This document shows, piece after piece, positions 10,921 to 22,300 of a DNA stretch of 64,000 nucleotides. The position numbers were made by a program, and so were the translations under genes. The stretch is from positions 3,687,528-3,751,527 of the forward strand of contig NC_079510.1 of assembly GCF_030052815.1 (NCBI RefSeq). The letters run 5' to 3'. Position 1 is the first letter of the stretch, and each line of letters starts with the position of its first letter. The notes beneath the pieces are model-generated. The model had not been told where the DNA came from, did not search any database, and saw only the letters and a program-made list of their open reading frames with translations. Origin of the DNA: Hevea brasiliensis. Lineage: Eukaryota > Streptophyta > Magnoliopsida > Malpighiales > Euphorbiaceae.

Positions 10921-13889
10921 TGTAACGCCCTCACCATAGGTAGTCCGTACAATTTACTGTTCCGACGACTCATATCTGTTCGGACAGTCAAAATGTCTGG
11001 AACTACACCTAAACTATAGTGAGGAGGCATAAATTAATGAAATAAATATTAAAAAAAAAATATAGGAAAAATTTTGAGAAATAAAATAAAATTTAAAGAA
11101 TTTATTAATTGGTATAAAATAAAATAAAATAAAAATAATCCGATGAGCACCATGAAAGGCATTTTGGTCATTTCACCCCTAGAGGTGAATTTTGACTTAA
11201 ATGTCAAATTAAAATTTGGAAATAGAATAATTAACATAAATTAATTTTATGAATTTGAATTTGAAAAATGAGAAGAGAAAGAAGAAGAAAAGAAAAGAAA
11301 AGGAAAGAAAAGAAAAGGAAAGAAAAGAAAAGAAAGGAAATAGATTTATGAAATTTAAAAAAAAAAAATAAATAAAGTACACATAAATGTATATAAATAG
11401 ACACAAGAAGACAAAACCCCACCAACCATTCTTCTTCCTCTTCTCTCTTTCTCCTTGCCGTTCCCTTGCTCTCTCCCTCCCCACCATTTTTATCAAGCTT
11501 AAAGCTTGATTTCCCAAGCTTTTACTCACCAAAACCCATAGACCCCTTCACAAAAAATTTAGCCCACACCATAAGGAAGCTTTAGATACCCATAAGAAGA
11601 AGAAAGATTAAAGTTTGAAGTGGGTCACAAGAGGTTAGTGCACTAATCCCTCTTCTTCTCTTTATTAAACATGAAAAGCATGTTTAGCTAAGCATAAATA
11701 CCATTAAAACAAAAAGAAAATCTAGAGGAAAGAACCCTTGAATTTTTGGCAGCCATGGAACTTGAAATTTATTGCTTTTAAGTGATGAAAAATGGTTCTA
11801 TGAGAATGTGTAATTAGTTGAAATGTTTGGGTGTTTGATTGTGTAGTGTTTGTATAAATTTGAAACTTTGAAAACTAGGGTTTGTATAAATGTTGAGGAC
11901 TTTGTGTAAAATGTTGAAATTGATCTATTGGGATGAGATTGTTGCTTATAGAAGTGTATTACATGCAAATTGAAGTAAGGAAGTTGGAGGAGATTGAGTT
12001 TTGGAAGTGTCAATTTTCTGCAGGTTGTGTTTGTTGAGGGCAGTGCACATTTTAGGCCATAAATAAAATTGTGTGACCCCAATTGGTATGAGGCCAATTG
12101 GAGGTGAAACTAGACCCAAAATAGCCCATTTTCCATGAAGAAACCATGCCCAAATTCTGTCCAAAACTTGACCTAAATACTGCCCAAATTCGGATTTCCC
12201 TGCAACCCAACCCAGAAAATGACCAAATGAACAGTACGTGTTCATTTGGTCATAACTCTCTATACTGGTCCAATTGACCTAAAATTTTAACCATGGAAAG
12301 TTTAGACATAGGGCTACATTTTTCATGAAGACCACTTAACCCAGTTTTGCCTTTAACCAATTCAAATGGTTAGCACAAGTTGGGTCACTGAAACTGCCAA
12401 CCCAGAAAATGTCCCAAAATACTATTCCTTTGGTATTTTGTCCATAACTTGAGTTCTATAACCCCAAACTCAGTGATTCAAAAACTGAAATTCAAGTTTA
12501 AACATAGAGGAGCAATTGTTATGAAGAAATTGTGACTAAATAGACATCCCAACCTTGTCAAATTCCTAGATAAAGATAACACATCAACATGAACCTAAAG
12601 AAAGGTTCATGGAAAAAAAAAATGCTATATAGGATAATTAAAATACTCATAAGGAAAATTTAATATTAAAAATGATATGAATATGTAAATTAGGACTAAT
12701 GTCCTATTAATATGAAATTTATGGTACCAATGAACAGTACTAGATAATAGTAATAGTGAATAGTGCTAAATTAATTAAAAATATTTAATTGCCCATAGTA
12801 TACCTAGACTTATTTATTTAGTTGGATAAATTGGTATACCAATTAGGGACTACAGATAGCAGTACTGCCTACCGAGAAAATCATGAACTGACAATATATG
12901 TCTGGTATGATTGTTCTACAGGCTATATGCCTACTTTATTTCTGGCTTTAAAAGCCCGACAATGGTCTCGTGCCCGATACCGCCTCGTGCTCGATGTGAC
13001 GATATCGATAGACATATGGTCGTCTAACCAAGATACACCCGTACATTCAACTTTTATAATTTGTTATAGGTTTTCTTGGGCACTGATAAAAAAAAAATAA
13101 TAATAATTAAGACTTAAAATACAATAAGTAATCATAAAAGATCCCAATAATGTTAATTATTTTCAAAGTGCAATAAAAATATAAAAGACCTAGAAGTTAT
13201 GAGTTGCATATATTGTTTCAAATTATTAAATTATTGTTATTATAAATTATGCACCACTAAGCGTTATGCTTAGCGCGTTGGTTTTCCATCGCGTAGGTAC
13301 CGAGATCGGCCTCAAAGACGCAGCAGCAAGAAGAGCACCGTGAGTGCAATCGACGAGCTTTGATCGATCCGCCATTGTCCAGAGTCACCTCACCGGTCTG
13401 TTGTATTTTGGTAGGGCCCATGTATAGACTAGTATTTTGGTTCATTATGTTTAGTCATGATGTAATTACTAGTTTATGATGTATTTCATTTTGGACTTGT
13501 AATTAAACTTTGAGATTGAAATGAAAACTTGTAATTTATTATCTATGAATTTCTATATGAATGCAATAGATAATACTTCATTTTGAGAACTCATAAATAA
13601 TTGTAAATGATATGATACATGAGAATATGATATGGAAATGTGTAAAATGAATATGGACATGTTAACAGGTGATTAGTGGAACCCGCTAGATGCTAATAAA
13701 ATAAGGGAGGCTCATCCGGTCTCCATAGAAATAAGATATAAAAAAGAAAAAAAATTTCTACACATAGAATACATGTTTTAAATGACATCAAAAGTTTACA
13801 ATAGATATGATAAAACAAGATAGGGTGCTCCGGCACCGAATGTGGCACTTCTTGCTCGGCTATACAGTAGACGGGTAAGGGGCGTCACA
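10921..13889 (+). repeat. 3' LTR of the chromovirus
   Basis: It runs from TGTAACGCCC to GGCGTCACA and matches the 5' LTR almost base for base, except in two patches. These are about 12,955-13,035 and 13,300-13,375, where differences are dense and centre on CAG/CTG sites. The purine tract, TATA-like block (11,388-11,400) and hairpin (12,220-12,252) are all repeated. Target duplication AGAGC follows at 13,890. Confidence 0.95.
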
Positions 13890-13894
13890 AGAGC

Positions 13895-13952
13895 TCTAAG
13901 AATATTGAACAGACAATGTACTAAGAGTCTTTTGATTGTCTCAATCACTCAT
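13895..13952 (-). pseudogene. N-terminal codons of the older gag-like gene
   Basis: A minus-strand ATG at 13,952 opens a frame (MSD, then a stop, DNQKTLSTLSVQYS, then a stop) that runs into the AGAGC target duplication. It continues at 3,018 on the other side of the chromovirus as SSDIEDEAES. This rejoining supports the insertion site and shows that the host gene was an older retroelement gag already carrying stops. Confidence 0.5.
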
Positions 13953-14778
13953 TTTCAAGGATAAAACACAAAAAGGGAATAAAAAGGAAGAAATATAGAT
14001 TTATGGTGTTTTACCTTTGTTTTTATAGGTAAAATCTCGCCGAAGTTACAGCAGTAAATAAATATAGGCAGACGAAAGAATGCAATCAAAATGAACAAAA
14101 AGGGAAAAGAATAAAAAATTGGCTTTTTTTTACTACATCTTGATATATATAGGGATGATATTAAATGTCATAATTCAAAATGCTGCCATAAATTTACCTT
14201 AAACACCAAAAAATATGAAGTGAGCTTTTGGATTTCCAAGGCATAGATGTGAGCAATAATATCACTGTCAATTTACAACCAAGATCATGTTTTAAAGTGT
14301 TGTCATCTTTTCCTGAACCTAAAGATTCGAACTTGGGGGGGGGGGGGGTGACTAATGATATAGTTTAGGCCTAAAAAATCGAGCTTGGTGATTTCGAGTT
14401 AACCAAGCCTAATTTCCAATCTCATTTTCGGAATTGAACCAAAGTAGCAAGGTTGGCAAAAAGGCAATCTCTAATAAAAAGGCCACCTCTACAAAGTTGA
14501 GATTGAGGTACATTAATGAGGAGATCGACATCCTTAGAGATTGGAATAATTGGAGATCATGCCATAGATCACGACCGAGATCAAACACACTAATTAATGT
14601 GCATGACATTATATGCAAATAAGGAAAAAGCGAAGATTCAGCCGGGATTTCAGGTGACTACCGTTTATACCTATATAAATAGGTTCAAAACATTGCATAA
14701 GTTACGTTAAAAAATTTTTGAAGCCAGTTATTTCACATTATCTTGTGAAAAGAATTCCATTACTGACTTGAGCGTTGG
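13953..14778. mobile_element. Leader/LTR remnants of older element(s)
   Basis: No protein-coding gene is visible. The left part is the untranslated region ahead of the minus-strand gag. A run of 14 G lies at 14,335-14,348. Further right, a TATA-like CTATATAAATAGG at 14,671-14,683 is followed by a U5-like stretch (CTGACTTGAGCGTTGG) that resembles the plus-strand end of plant LARD/gypsy LTRs. The TRIM interrupts that stretch at 14,778. The small reading frames at 14,409-14,622 look accidental. Confidence 0.4.
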
Positions 14779-15170
14779 TGTAACACCCTAGGCAAATCTC
14801 ACATCGGTAAAACACAGGAGAGATGCTGAGTTTATAAGTTGGCGGTTCGTAACCCCTAGTGACGCGTTTTAAAACCGTGAGGGCTTCGGCCCAGAGCGGA
14901 CAATATCACTAGTGGGCCGGGCCATTACATTTGTGGTATCAGAGCCGCTCCGCGTGCAACCTTGGGCGATGGTGGGGCAAACCTCAGCGAGGACGCTGAG
15001 TCCCATAAGGGGGGTGGATTGTAGCACCCTGGGCAAATCCCACATCGGCAAAACACAGGAGAGATGCTGGGTTTATAAGTTGGCGGTTCGTAAGCCCTAG
15101 TGATGCGTTTTAAAACCGTGAGGGCTTCGGCCCAGAGCGGACAATATCACTAGTGGGCCGGGCCATTACA
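14779..15170 (+). mobile_element. Complete TRIM retrotransposon (392 bp)
   Basis: Two 151-bp direct LTRs (14,779-14,929 and 15,020-15,170), both TG...CA, flank a 90-bp internal region. The internal part starts with a tRNA-Met primer site (TGGTATCAGAGCC at 14,934) and ends with a G-rich polypurine tract (AAGGGGGGTGGA near 15,008). Target duplication GTTGG occurs at 14,774-14,778 and 15,171-15,175. No coding capacity is present, so mobility would depend on another element's proteins. The two LTRs differ by only a handful of substitutions. Confidence 0.95.
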
Positions 15171-15175
15171 GTTGG

Positions 15176-15840
15176 AGTGACTATCAGATAGCCACCAAAC
15201 CTCACCTTTCTTTTTAGTTTCAGGTCACCTAGAATCTAAGGACCAAATACCAACAAAAAATTTTGAAATCACAGCAACATCACATATTAAGTAAAAATTT
15301 ACCACTAACATCACAGTACATTTTGTTAAAAGAAAGGCAACTAGCTAGAATAATGGCAACGATGCCTACATTGTCCAAAACAACAATTATTACAAATTCC
15401 ATATCTCAAGTTCCTTTGGCTACCATTTGTATTCTCATAGGGATTTCAGTAAGCTTTGAACAAATCATTGCGTCTTTGAGATCTTCCAAGTCGAGTTTTC
15501 AAACCAAATACAAATCCCACATGCATATTCTCATAATCTCATATTAATCAGCTTTCATACAACAGTGAGAGATTTTACAATCCTGAATGACTTATGCATT
15601 TGATGAGATTAAATGAAGCATGCCTCTGGCCAGAAGTGCATGGTTGTCTGCTCATTGGGCTCCTACATCTTTTCATCATTGGACAACATAAGAACTCTTT
15701 ATGGCCATGGTGGTTATCATCACATGGTGGAGATTATCAGTAGAAGTTACTTTGTCATGGTATGAGAAAACAATGCAAAACTATTAGAATTATGGTTCAA
15801 AATTTTAGTGGGATTTGGAGAGACTTTTTCCTAATTTAAA
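15176..15840. other. Non-coding spacer left of the duplicated GH31 unit
   Basis: The first ~60 bases continue the U5-like LTR stretch that the TRIM interrupted (AGTGACTATCAGATAGCC). Beyond that I recognise no gene or repeat. The frame at 15,263-15,547 has no familiar motif. This sequence is absent from the second GH31 copy, so the duplication boundary is at its right edge. Confidence 0.5.
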
Positions 15841-16620
15841 TGAGAGAAATATTTCTTGATAAGATGCAGAAATATTTTATATACAGAATAAAACTTTTAT
15901 TTTAATGTTATTCCTAAATTGAATGGGATTCCTAATTAGATTAGGATCAAGGTAACTAACACTATAAATAGGAGTGTTGTGGAAATGTTATTTGGCTTTC
16001 AACTCATAGAGTGGAGTTGTCTCCCATTGTAGAGTGGAGCTTTACTATGAAGAGTGACTTTGCCCATTGATGAGGGGCTCCCACCCATTATAGTCCTATA
16101 GAGGGAAAGAAACTTCGGCCTAAAGTGGAGAAATGACATAAAATTCAATAGGAATGAATTTTTATCCATATAGCTGAAGACACCCTTTGTGGTGTAGTAG
16201 TTAAAGTAGTAAATATATTGAGTTATGGCTAGAGAAAATTGAGAAAACTAACTAATGTATTTACTATAAGCAGTTTATAGTGGGATCTCTTGGATGTAAT
16301 TAGGAAGATGAGTAGTTAGCTTTGAGCTTGTAATTGATTATTATTTATTTGATTATAGTGGAGAATGGCATATCCCTAGATTAATCTTATGTGGACAAAA
16401 TAAATCATGTAAATATTGGTGTTTTGTGTGTTTACTTTATTTTTTTTATAATTTACACATTTCCACGGTGTATAATAAAAAATAACAAAAACAGAAGAGG
16501 CTTATAAGAAAGAAATGAGTCTCTGTTTCTTTCTTATTTATAAATAAATGATCTCACTTTTTCTCTCTCATTACTTGACCCAAGCTGTGTACTAACAATT
16601 GCAAGAATACAAGCAAAAAA

Positions 16621-16938
16621 ATTTTTGGGTCAGCTGAAGGTAACAACCCTGCCTTACCAATTGTCTCACATGCAGGCGTGCCATCCCTTAGCTTTGGGTT
16701 TCCAAAGGTTAATGATCCAGTTCCTGCTGCCGCTTTCAACAGCATCAGCACTACCTCCATTTGTAATCGTCCTCTGGATATTGCTCCTCATGAGTTCTCA
16801 TTTGAAGCTGACCATCCTCAAAATAGTTTATCTGAGAGCCCCTTCACTGCCAGTCCACAAAACCCAAATGATGGAGACATTTTCAACGGATTCATGAAAT
16901 TTTTAGCATTTCGCTCAATGAGATCAAAAAGTTTATGA
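16621..16938 (+). pseudogene. Unidentified exon-like open frame upstream of GH31 copy A
   Basis: An open frame without a clear start ends in a stop at 16,938. Its composition is protein-like: Ser/Pro/Asn-rich, with pieces such as VPSLSFGFPKVNDPV and GFMKFLAFRSMRSKSL. It repeats in copy B (52,137-52,454) with two amino-acid differences (Ile/Val and Phe/Ser). It may be the last exon or a captured exon fragment of an unrelated gene; I do not recognise the family. No upstream exon could be assigned. Confidence 0.35.
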
Positions 16939-17177
16939 GTTTTTAGAAGTTTCAAACTGCAAATAAATCTTTTGCTTTGCAATATAACGTGTGGGATGGT
17001 ATGTTTTGTTTTGCCTAGTTAGATACATGAGTGTTAACCCTGTAGGATGGTCCAGTTTAGGAAAAGAATTTACATTTATATGTAAAAAATATTTTTAGAA
17101 AAATAAATTGTTTTTTTATTATTTAAAAATAACATTGAATATCAATTAAAAAAATAATTTTTGGCCGAAATTAATAA

Positions 17178-17223
<46 letters not shown>

Positions 17224-17555
17224 AATGCTATGTTATTATAGTAGTGCAAGATCTTAAGGATTCCTCAACAGAGGAGGTTGTATCAATGGCGTCCTTTAAT
17301 TTCAATTTTTATCATAAAATCTATTAACTAATTTGAGTATAATTAAAGTTTTTGTGACTTGGTATTACTGGATTGTACCTTAACTACGACTAAATTTTAC
17401 TTATCGTCCCTTAGATTAGTATACCACAAAAGTCTCTTAACTTAAAATTGTCATAGAAATCCCTATAATTCAATTTAATATATAAATAGTTTTTATTATA
17501 AAATGTTCTTAATAATAATTTAAGTTGGATATATTATTTCATTAATATAAGAAAG

Positions 17556-17590
<35 letters not shown>

Positions 17591-17997
17591 TTTTTATTTT
17601 AAATAAATAGAAAATAAATAAAAAAAATTTAAAATTTTAAACTAACTATAAAATTTTTAAAAAAACATAATCATAATTTATGATTTATTATGAATAATTT
17701 TATAAAAATTAAAGTTAAGGATGATTGTGATATATCTGTAGCAAGTGAAATTTAACTATAATTGGTGATAATAATTAAATTGAAATTCAGATATTTTTAT
17801 GATACAAATTGAAGTTGAGGGACAATTGATAAAATTAACCATGAGATTCAATCAAATCCGGTTGGCTAAAGTTAATAGACTTATCGGTCAACAAGGTAGA
17901 AGAGTTGAAGTATTTTACAGCGTGCCTAATGATTATAAAGTTCTAGTTCTATTTTCTCAAAGAGTGATTCAATCATTTGATTAAATTGTGAATTTTT

Positions 17998-18485
17998 AGG
18001 ATAAATTTTGACAAATATCCTTGAACTTATCTAGTTGTAATATTATAGTCCTCAACTTGAAAATGTAACATAAAACCCCATCAACTTTCAAATTTTGCAC
18101 AGTAAAATCCCTCTAACCTCCAATTACCAGTTTTTTAGTTAGACGCTAACCTGAACAGTTCCACCATGGAGTTTAGTCAATATTTCTCTTTTCTGTTTCA
18201 AGCCATGTGTAAATTGAATTATTTTTCTCTATATAGACAGAATAATTTTTCATCTGTAAAGAGAATAATTTTACACTTTGCATAAGAGAGGAGAGAGAAA
18301 TGTTGACTAAGTGTCATGCAGGAGCTATTCACATCAGTTTCTAACTGACAAATCAGTAATTGAAAGTCAAAGAAATTTTACTGTGCAAAATTTAAAGTTT
18401 AGGGGCTTTTATGTTACATTTTAAAGTTAAAGGATTATAGTGTTGCAACTATATAAGTTCAGGGACAGTTGTTAAAATTTATCCT
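17998..18485. mobile_element. MITE-like foldback element, copy A
   Basis: The left end AGGATAAATTTTGACA and right end TGTTAAAATTTATCCT are near-complementary, and the similarity extends about 200 bp inward on both arms. The result is a 488-bp imperfect hairpin with no coding capacity. The class is uncertain and a clean target duplication is not evident. It lies about 350 bp upstream of the GH31 transcript start region. Confidence 0.7.
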
Positions 18486-18556
18486 GAATTGTTATTTTTA
18501 ATGTTGGGGATGCTTTATCAATTTTAAATATCTTTACAAATAAAAAAGAAAGGTCT

Positions 18557-18757
18557 CATTCCAATCCCAAATGCCAAGTAACCAAAAGAAAAGAGGAAAT
18601 GATTGAGTTATTCTTAATTCCAATCCCAAATACCAAGTAACCAAAAGAAAGAGGAAAAGAATTTGCAGAACTTTACGCATTTAACTCAATCTTAATTCCA
18701 ATCCCAAATAACAAGAAACCAAAAGAAAAAGGAAAAGAATTTGCAGAACTTTACGCC
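18557..18757 (+). repeat. Short imperfect tandem repeats in the GH31 promoter region
   Basis: The block TTCCAATCCCAAAT followed by CCAAG/ACAAG and CAAAAGAAA occurs three times (starting about 18,558, 18,619 and 18,697). The unit of the last two also includes GAATTTGCAGAACTTTACGC. It sits directly upstream of the presumed transcription start. The same array is present at about 54,107-54,307 in copy B. Confidence 0.7.
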
Positions 18758-18825
18758 AATGGAAATCTTAATATTTCTACCTCCTCACACTCTCTTCACT
18801 CTTAGACCACTTTCACTATCATACA

Positions 18826-19331
18826 GGTTCTTAATATTTCTTATTCTTTGATCGTTTCATTTCAAGTCTGCAATATCATTCAATCATCAGTTTCTGCATT
18901 CTTAAAATGTAACTTCAGTTTCATATGCATTCTCTCAGTAGAGACTATTTGTGAATTCATCATCTTGTACATGTATCCAAAGGTGGTGCCTAGTGGGGGT
19001 AATGGGTTGTAGTTTATCCATTTTTTATTAATCTGTTTGTTTCTTTGAATTGAATTCCACTGATTCTTGATCTTGTTTATAGTAAATTTGAGTTGAGGAA
19101 TGCTGTAATTCGTTGCATGCACCCATTAGTGATTCTATTTTTGTATATATCATTTGTTGATTCAAAGGTGGTAGTGGCGTAGTGGAAGTATTGTGTTCTA
19201 ATTTAGGCACTTACTTTTTTTTATTATTAATTTATTAGTTTGGTTGAATCGAATTCTGCTGATTCTTATCCTGTTTATCATAAACTTGGGTTGAGGAATA
19301 GTGTAATTCCAATTCAATTTTTGGCATGCAG
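18826..19331 (+). other. Probable intron in the GH31 5' untranslated region
   Basis: A CT-rich leader (18,780-18,825) ends ATACAG before GTTCTT. A good acceptor, GGCATGCAG, ends at 19,331, followed by 45 leader bases and the start codon at 19,377. The donor is weak, so the exact 5' end is uncertain. Confidence 0.4.
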
Positions 19332-19376
19332 AAAGAAGAGGCCTGATTCTGTACAAAGTTGGCATTGGTATCTAAA

Positions 19377-22300
19377 ATGGCTGGTCATGAAGAGAAGACT
19401 GTTACTTCTGATGCCAAATCAGGGAATATGATTTTTGAGCCTATCCTGGAGGATGGAGTTTTTCGATTTGATTGCTCATATCCCAGTCTTTCATTCATCA
19501 ATGCTAAGGATAGGGACACACCAATCATCAGTCATCCAGTTCCCTCATATATCCCTACTTTTGAATGTGTTTTAGGAAAGCAGATTGTCAAACTTGAGGT
19601 TGGCCTTTCCCATATTTGTACCCTCTAGTTGTTAAATTTAAAATTTCATTCCTTTTTGTTGTTTCTAGTTGTATTTATTTGCTTATAGCATCTTCAATGC
19701 TAATTATGTTTTTTTCCCTGGTTTAGCTTCCCAATGGCACCTCCTTCTATGGAACTGGAGAAGTTAGTGGACCACTTGAGAGGACAGGGAAGAGAGTAAG
19801 TCATTTTAATTTGTTTGCCATTTCCACTCTGAAATCAGATCACCCTCTTATAGAGTTCTCAAATGAACTCTAGTATTTAGAGATTCCCAGCACCATACAT
19901 ACGCCCAGCAAATCCCTTTCTGTATTCATTATAAAAAGTTTTCCAAATCCAAACCAAATGAGGAAGTTTATGGCATGATCCACCACATCTAAATATAAGC
20001 AGTTTCATTTTAAAAATGTAGGTTTTCACATGGAACACAGATTCATATGGTTATGGTCCTGAAACTATGCCCTTGTATCAATCACATCCTTGGGTGCTAG
20101 CTATTCTTCCAAATGGAGAGGCACTAGGAGTTCTTGCTGACACAACACAATGTTGTGAGGTAATGAGAATTATAGCAAAACTGCTTAAAATCTTTAAGCT
20201 CATTCTTATATCTTTACCTAATTTCCTGCCAACAATTTATCATAAGCAGATTGATTTGAGGAAGGAATCAATTATTCAATTCATTGCTTCAGCCTCATAT
20301 CCTGTCATTACATTTGGTCCGTTTGCTTCTCCCACTGCTGTCCTGAAATCTTTATCTCATGCAATTGGTAATTTACTTGACCCTTTTAACTTTTTCTCTT
20401 TGAATCTAATTTGTACTCTTTCAATGACTTTTCTAGTGTGCACTTTATGTTATGTTTATTATTAGATTTACGTTCATATTTCATCAGACATACAATATAT
20501 AGCTTATGGAATGAATTTAACCATTGAAAATTGACTAATGAATGTTGGGGGGTCTTATTTTGATGTTAAGGAATGAATGTTAAGTGTGAAAGATATGCCT
20601 CTGTGTGTGTTTGTATTAGTTTGCACTATGCATTTATATCAGTTTGCAATCGTCACTATACTAGAAAATCAATTGTAAACAAGATAGGTTATAGAGTCTG
20701 TAATAAAGGGATGGGAAATTAGGGGGCAAAAGAAAGAATGAAAGGAAGATAACTGCGGATATCTACCACCTTCTCGTGTATGGCATCACCACTCCCTTGG
20801 TTTTCAACTGTCTTTGTTTGATAAATGTTATGTGTGACAAATAAGACCTCTTTGCTTATGGTTCTGCCCTTCCCTCTCTGATTGGCAATGAGACTTGTGA
20901 TTTTAAATTTTTCTTTATGTGTGCGGTGTGGGAGAAGTTCGTAAAACTTCAAGGGATAGTTAATTGCAGGCCTGCAGTGACTTTAGTAGCTTGTAAAGCT
21001 TTGTGCGCAAACTTCAAGTGCAAAAAATGCTATTTGTAGAGAACATTTGCTTTCCCTTGCTATTTCTCAAAGTTCTGTTTAGAATAAGGGAGTTTGTAAG
21101 CAAAACCTTGAAAGTACGGTTAAATGGGGTTCTATGGGACCAGTAGCAACCATCAGCTTCGTAAGCAAGCTGTCTAAACTATGGCCAATGCATAATCTAT
21201 CGGCCATTGTGTATCAGAATTTTAGCCTTTTGACACGATATTTTAGAATTGGGCATTTGTAATCACAAGAAATGGCTTTTCAGCCATAGTAGTTTTTATC
21301 ACAATGACAAAAGGGATGTGCAATGGTTGGATAGTAGAGGAAGTAAAGTAGAGGAAAGAGAAGGGGGGGGGGGGGGGGGGGGGGGGGTTGTGGTTTTAGG
21401 GTGTATGTGTTAGGTGGCATACCATAGAAGGGGCATATTGGTGGCTTAGGTAGTTATAGGTTAAGGTAGGGGTGGCCATGGTCCGGTTTTGAATCGAAAC
21501 TGGTTTGGTCAAAATCGGACCAAAATCGTTCAAAACCGGAACTGATTTCGAACTGGACCAAAATTGCACTTCTGCGATTTGGTTCAAGTTCATATTTTTC
21601 AGAAATCGTGAACTAGCGGTTCCGAACCGAATTGAACTGACTGTTCCAAACCAGACCAGACCAGTGATTTAAATACAAAAGAATTCAATAAATACCTCAC
21701 CCCATTCCTAATTCATTTATATAAATCTTAAATTCTCTACACTCTCTTTAATTCTTAATATTCTCTCAATATTTCTCAAATTCTCTAAATAATTATTTTC
21801 TACACTCCTTTTAATTCCCAATATACTCTCAATTTCTATACTTTATTATTTTATATGCTCATTAAAATTTCAATACTATCTCAATTACTCTGTTATTATT
21901 TTATATCATCAATAAAATTTCTAATACCCTATATATTGTTTTCTCTTTTATAATTTTTTAATTATCAATTATTATATAATTTTTAGAAAAAAGGCAAGCA
22001 ACATAACTGGAAATTTTGATTCTTCTAAATTCTAAAGCGATACATAGGCAAAATTAAGTTCATACACTTTTTTCTAATTTCTTCAAAAAAAAAAATTTAT
22101 CTCTAGTTTTTTAATCAAGTTCAAGGCTTTTCTTAATAAATTTTTCTTACAGATAAATTATTTTCATTTTCTTTTTTATTATTGTATTTTGATTAAAAGA
22201 TTTCTAAGAAAAATTAAAATATTTTACAAATATAAACGAAATTCTAAATTAGTAAAATTTTTCTCCAATTTTTTCGTCTAAGTCGGCCGCCCTTAAACTG

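Larger units (their letters stand above)
3024..13889 (+). mobile_element. Ty3/gypsy chromovirus (Tekay/Del type), nearly full length
   Basis: This is a 10.9-kb LTR retrotransposon with both LTRs (2,965 and 2,969 bp), each starting TG and ending CA. An initiator-Met tRNA primer site and a polypurine tract flank the internal region. The 5-bp target duplication AGAGC occurs at 3,019-3,023 and again at 13,890-13,894. Domain order is gag with zinc knuckle, protease, reverse transcriptase, RNase H, integrase and a C-terminal chromodomain-like tail, which is the order of plant chromoviruses. Outside two scrambled patches the LTRs differ at only a few sites, so insertion was recent. The polyprotein is broken by several frameshifts as assembled, and it would not be autonomous unless these are sequence errors. 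Confidence 0.95.

Noticed and set aside
17799..17984. Small plus-strand frame, repeated at 53,277-53,462
   Set aside because: It is identical in both copies only because the whole region is duplicated; it has no recognisable motif and is flanked by AT-rich non-coding DNA.
20067..20465. A 132-residue stand-alone protein (also at 55,616-56,014)
   Set aside because: The frame reads through exons 3 and 4 of GH31 and the introns between and after them; consensus splice sites explain it.
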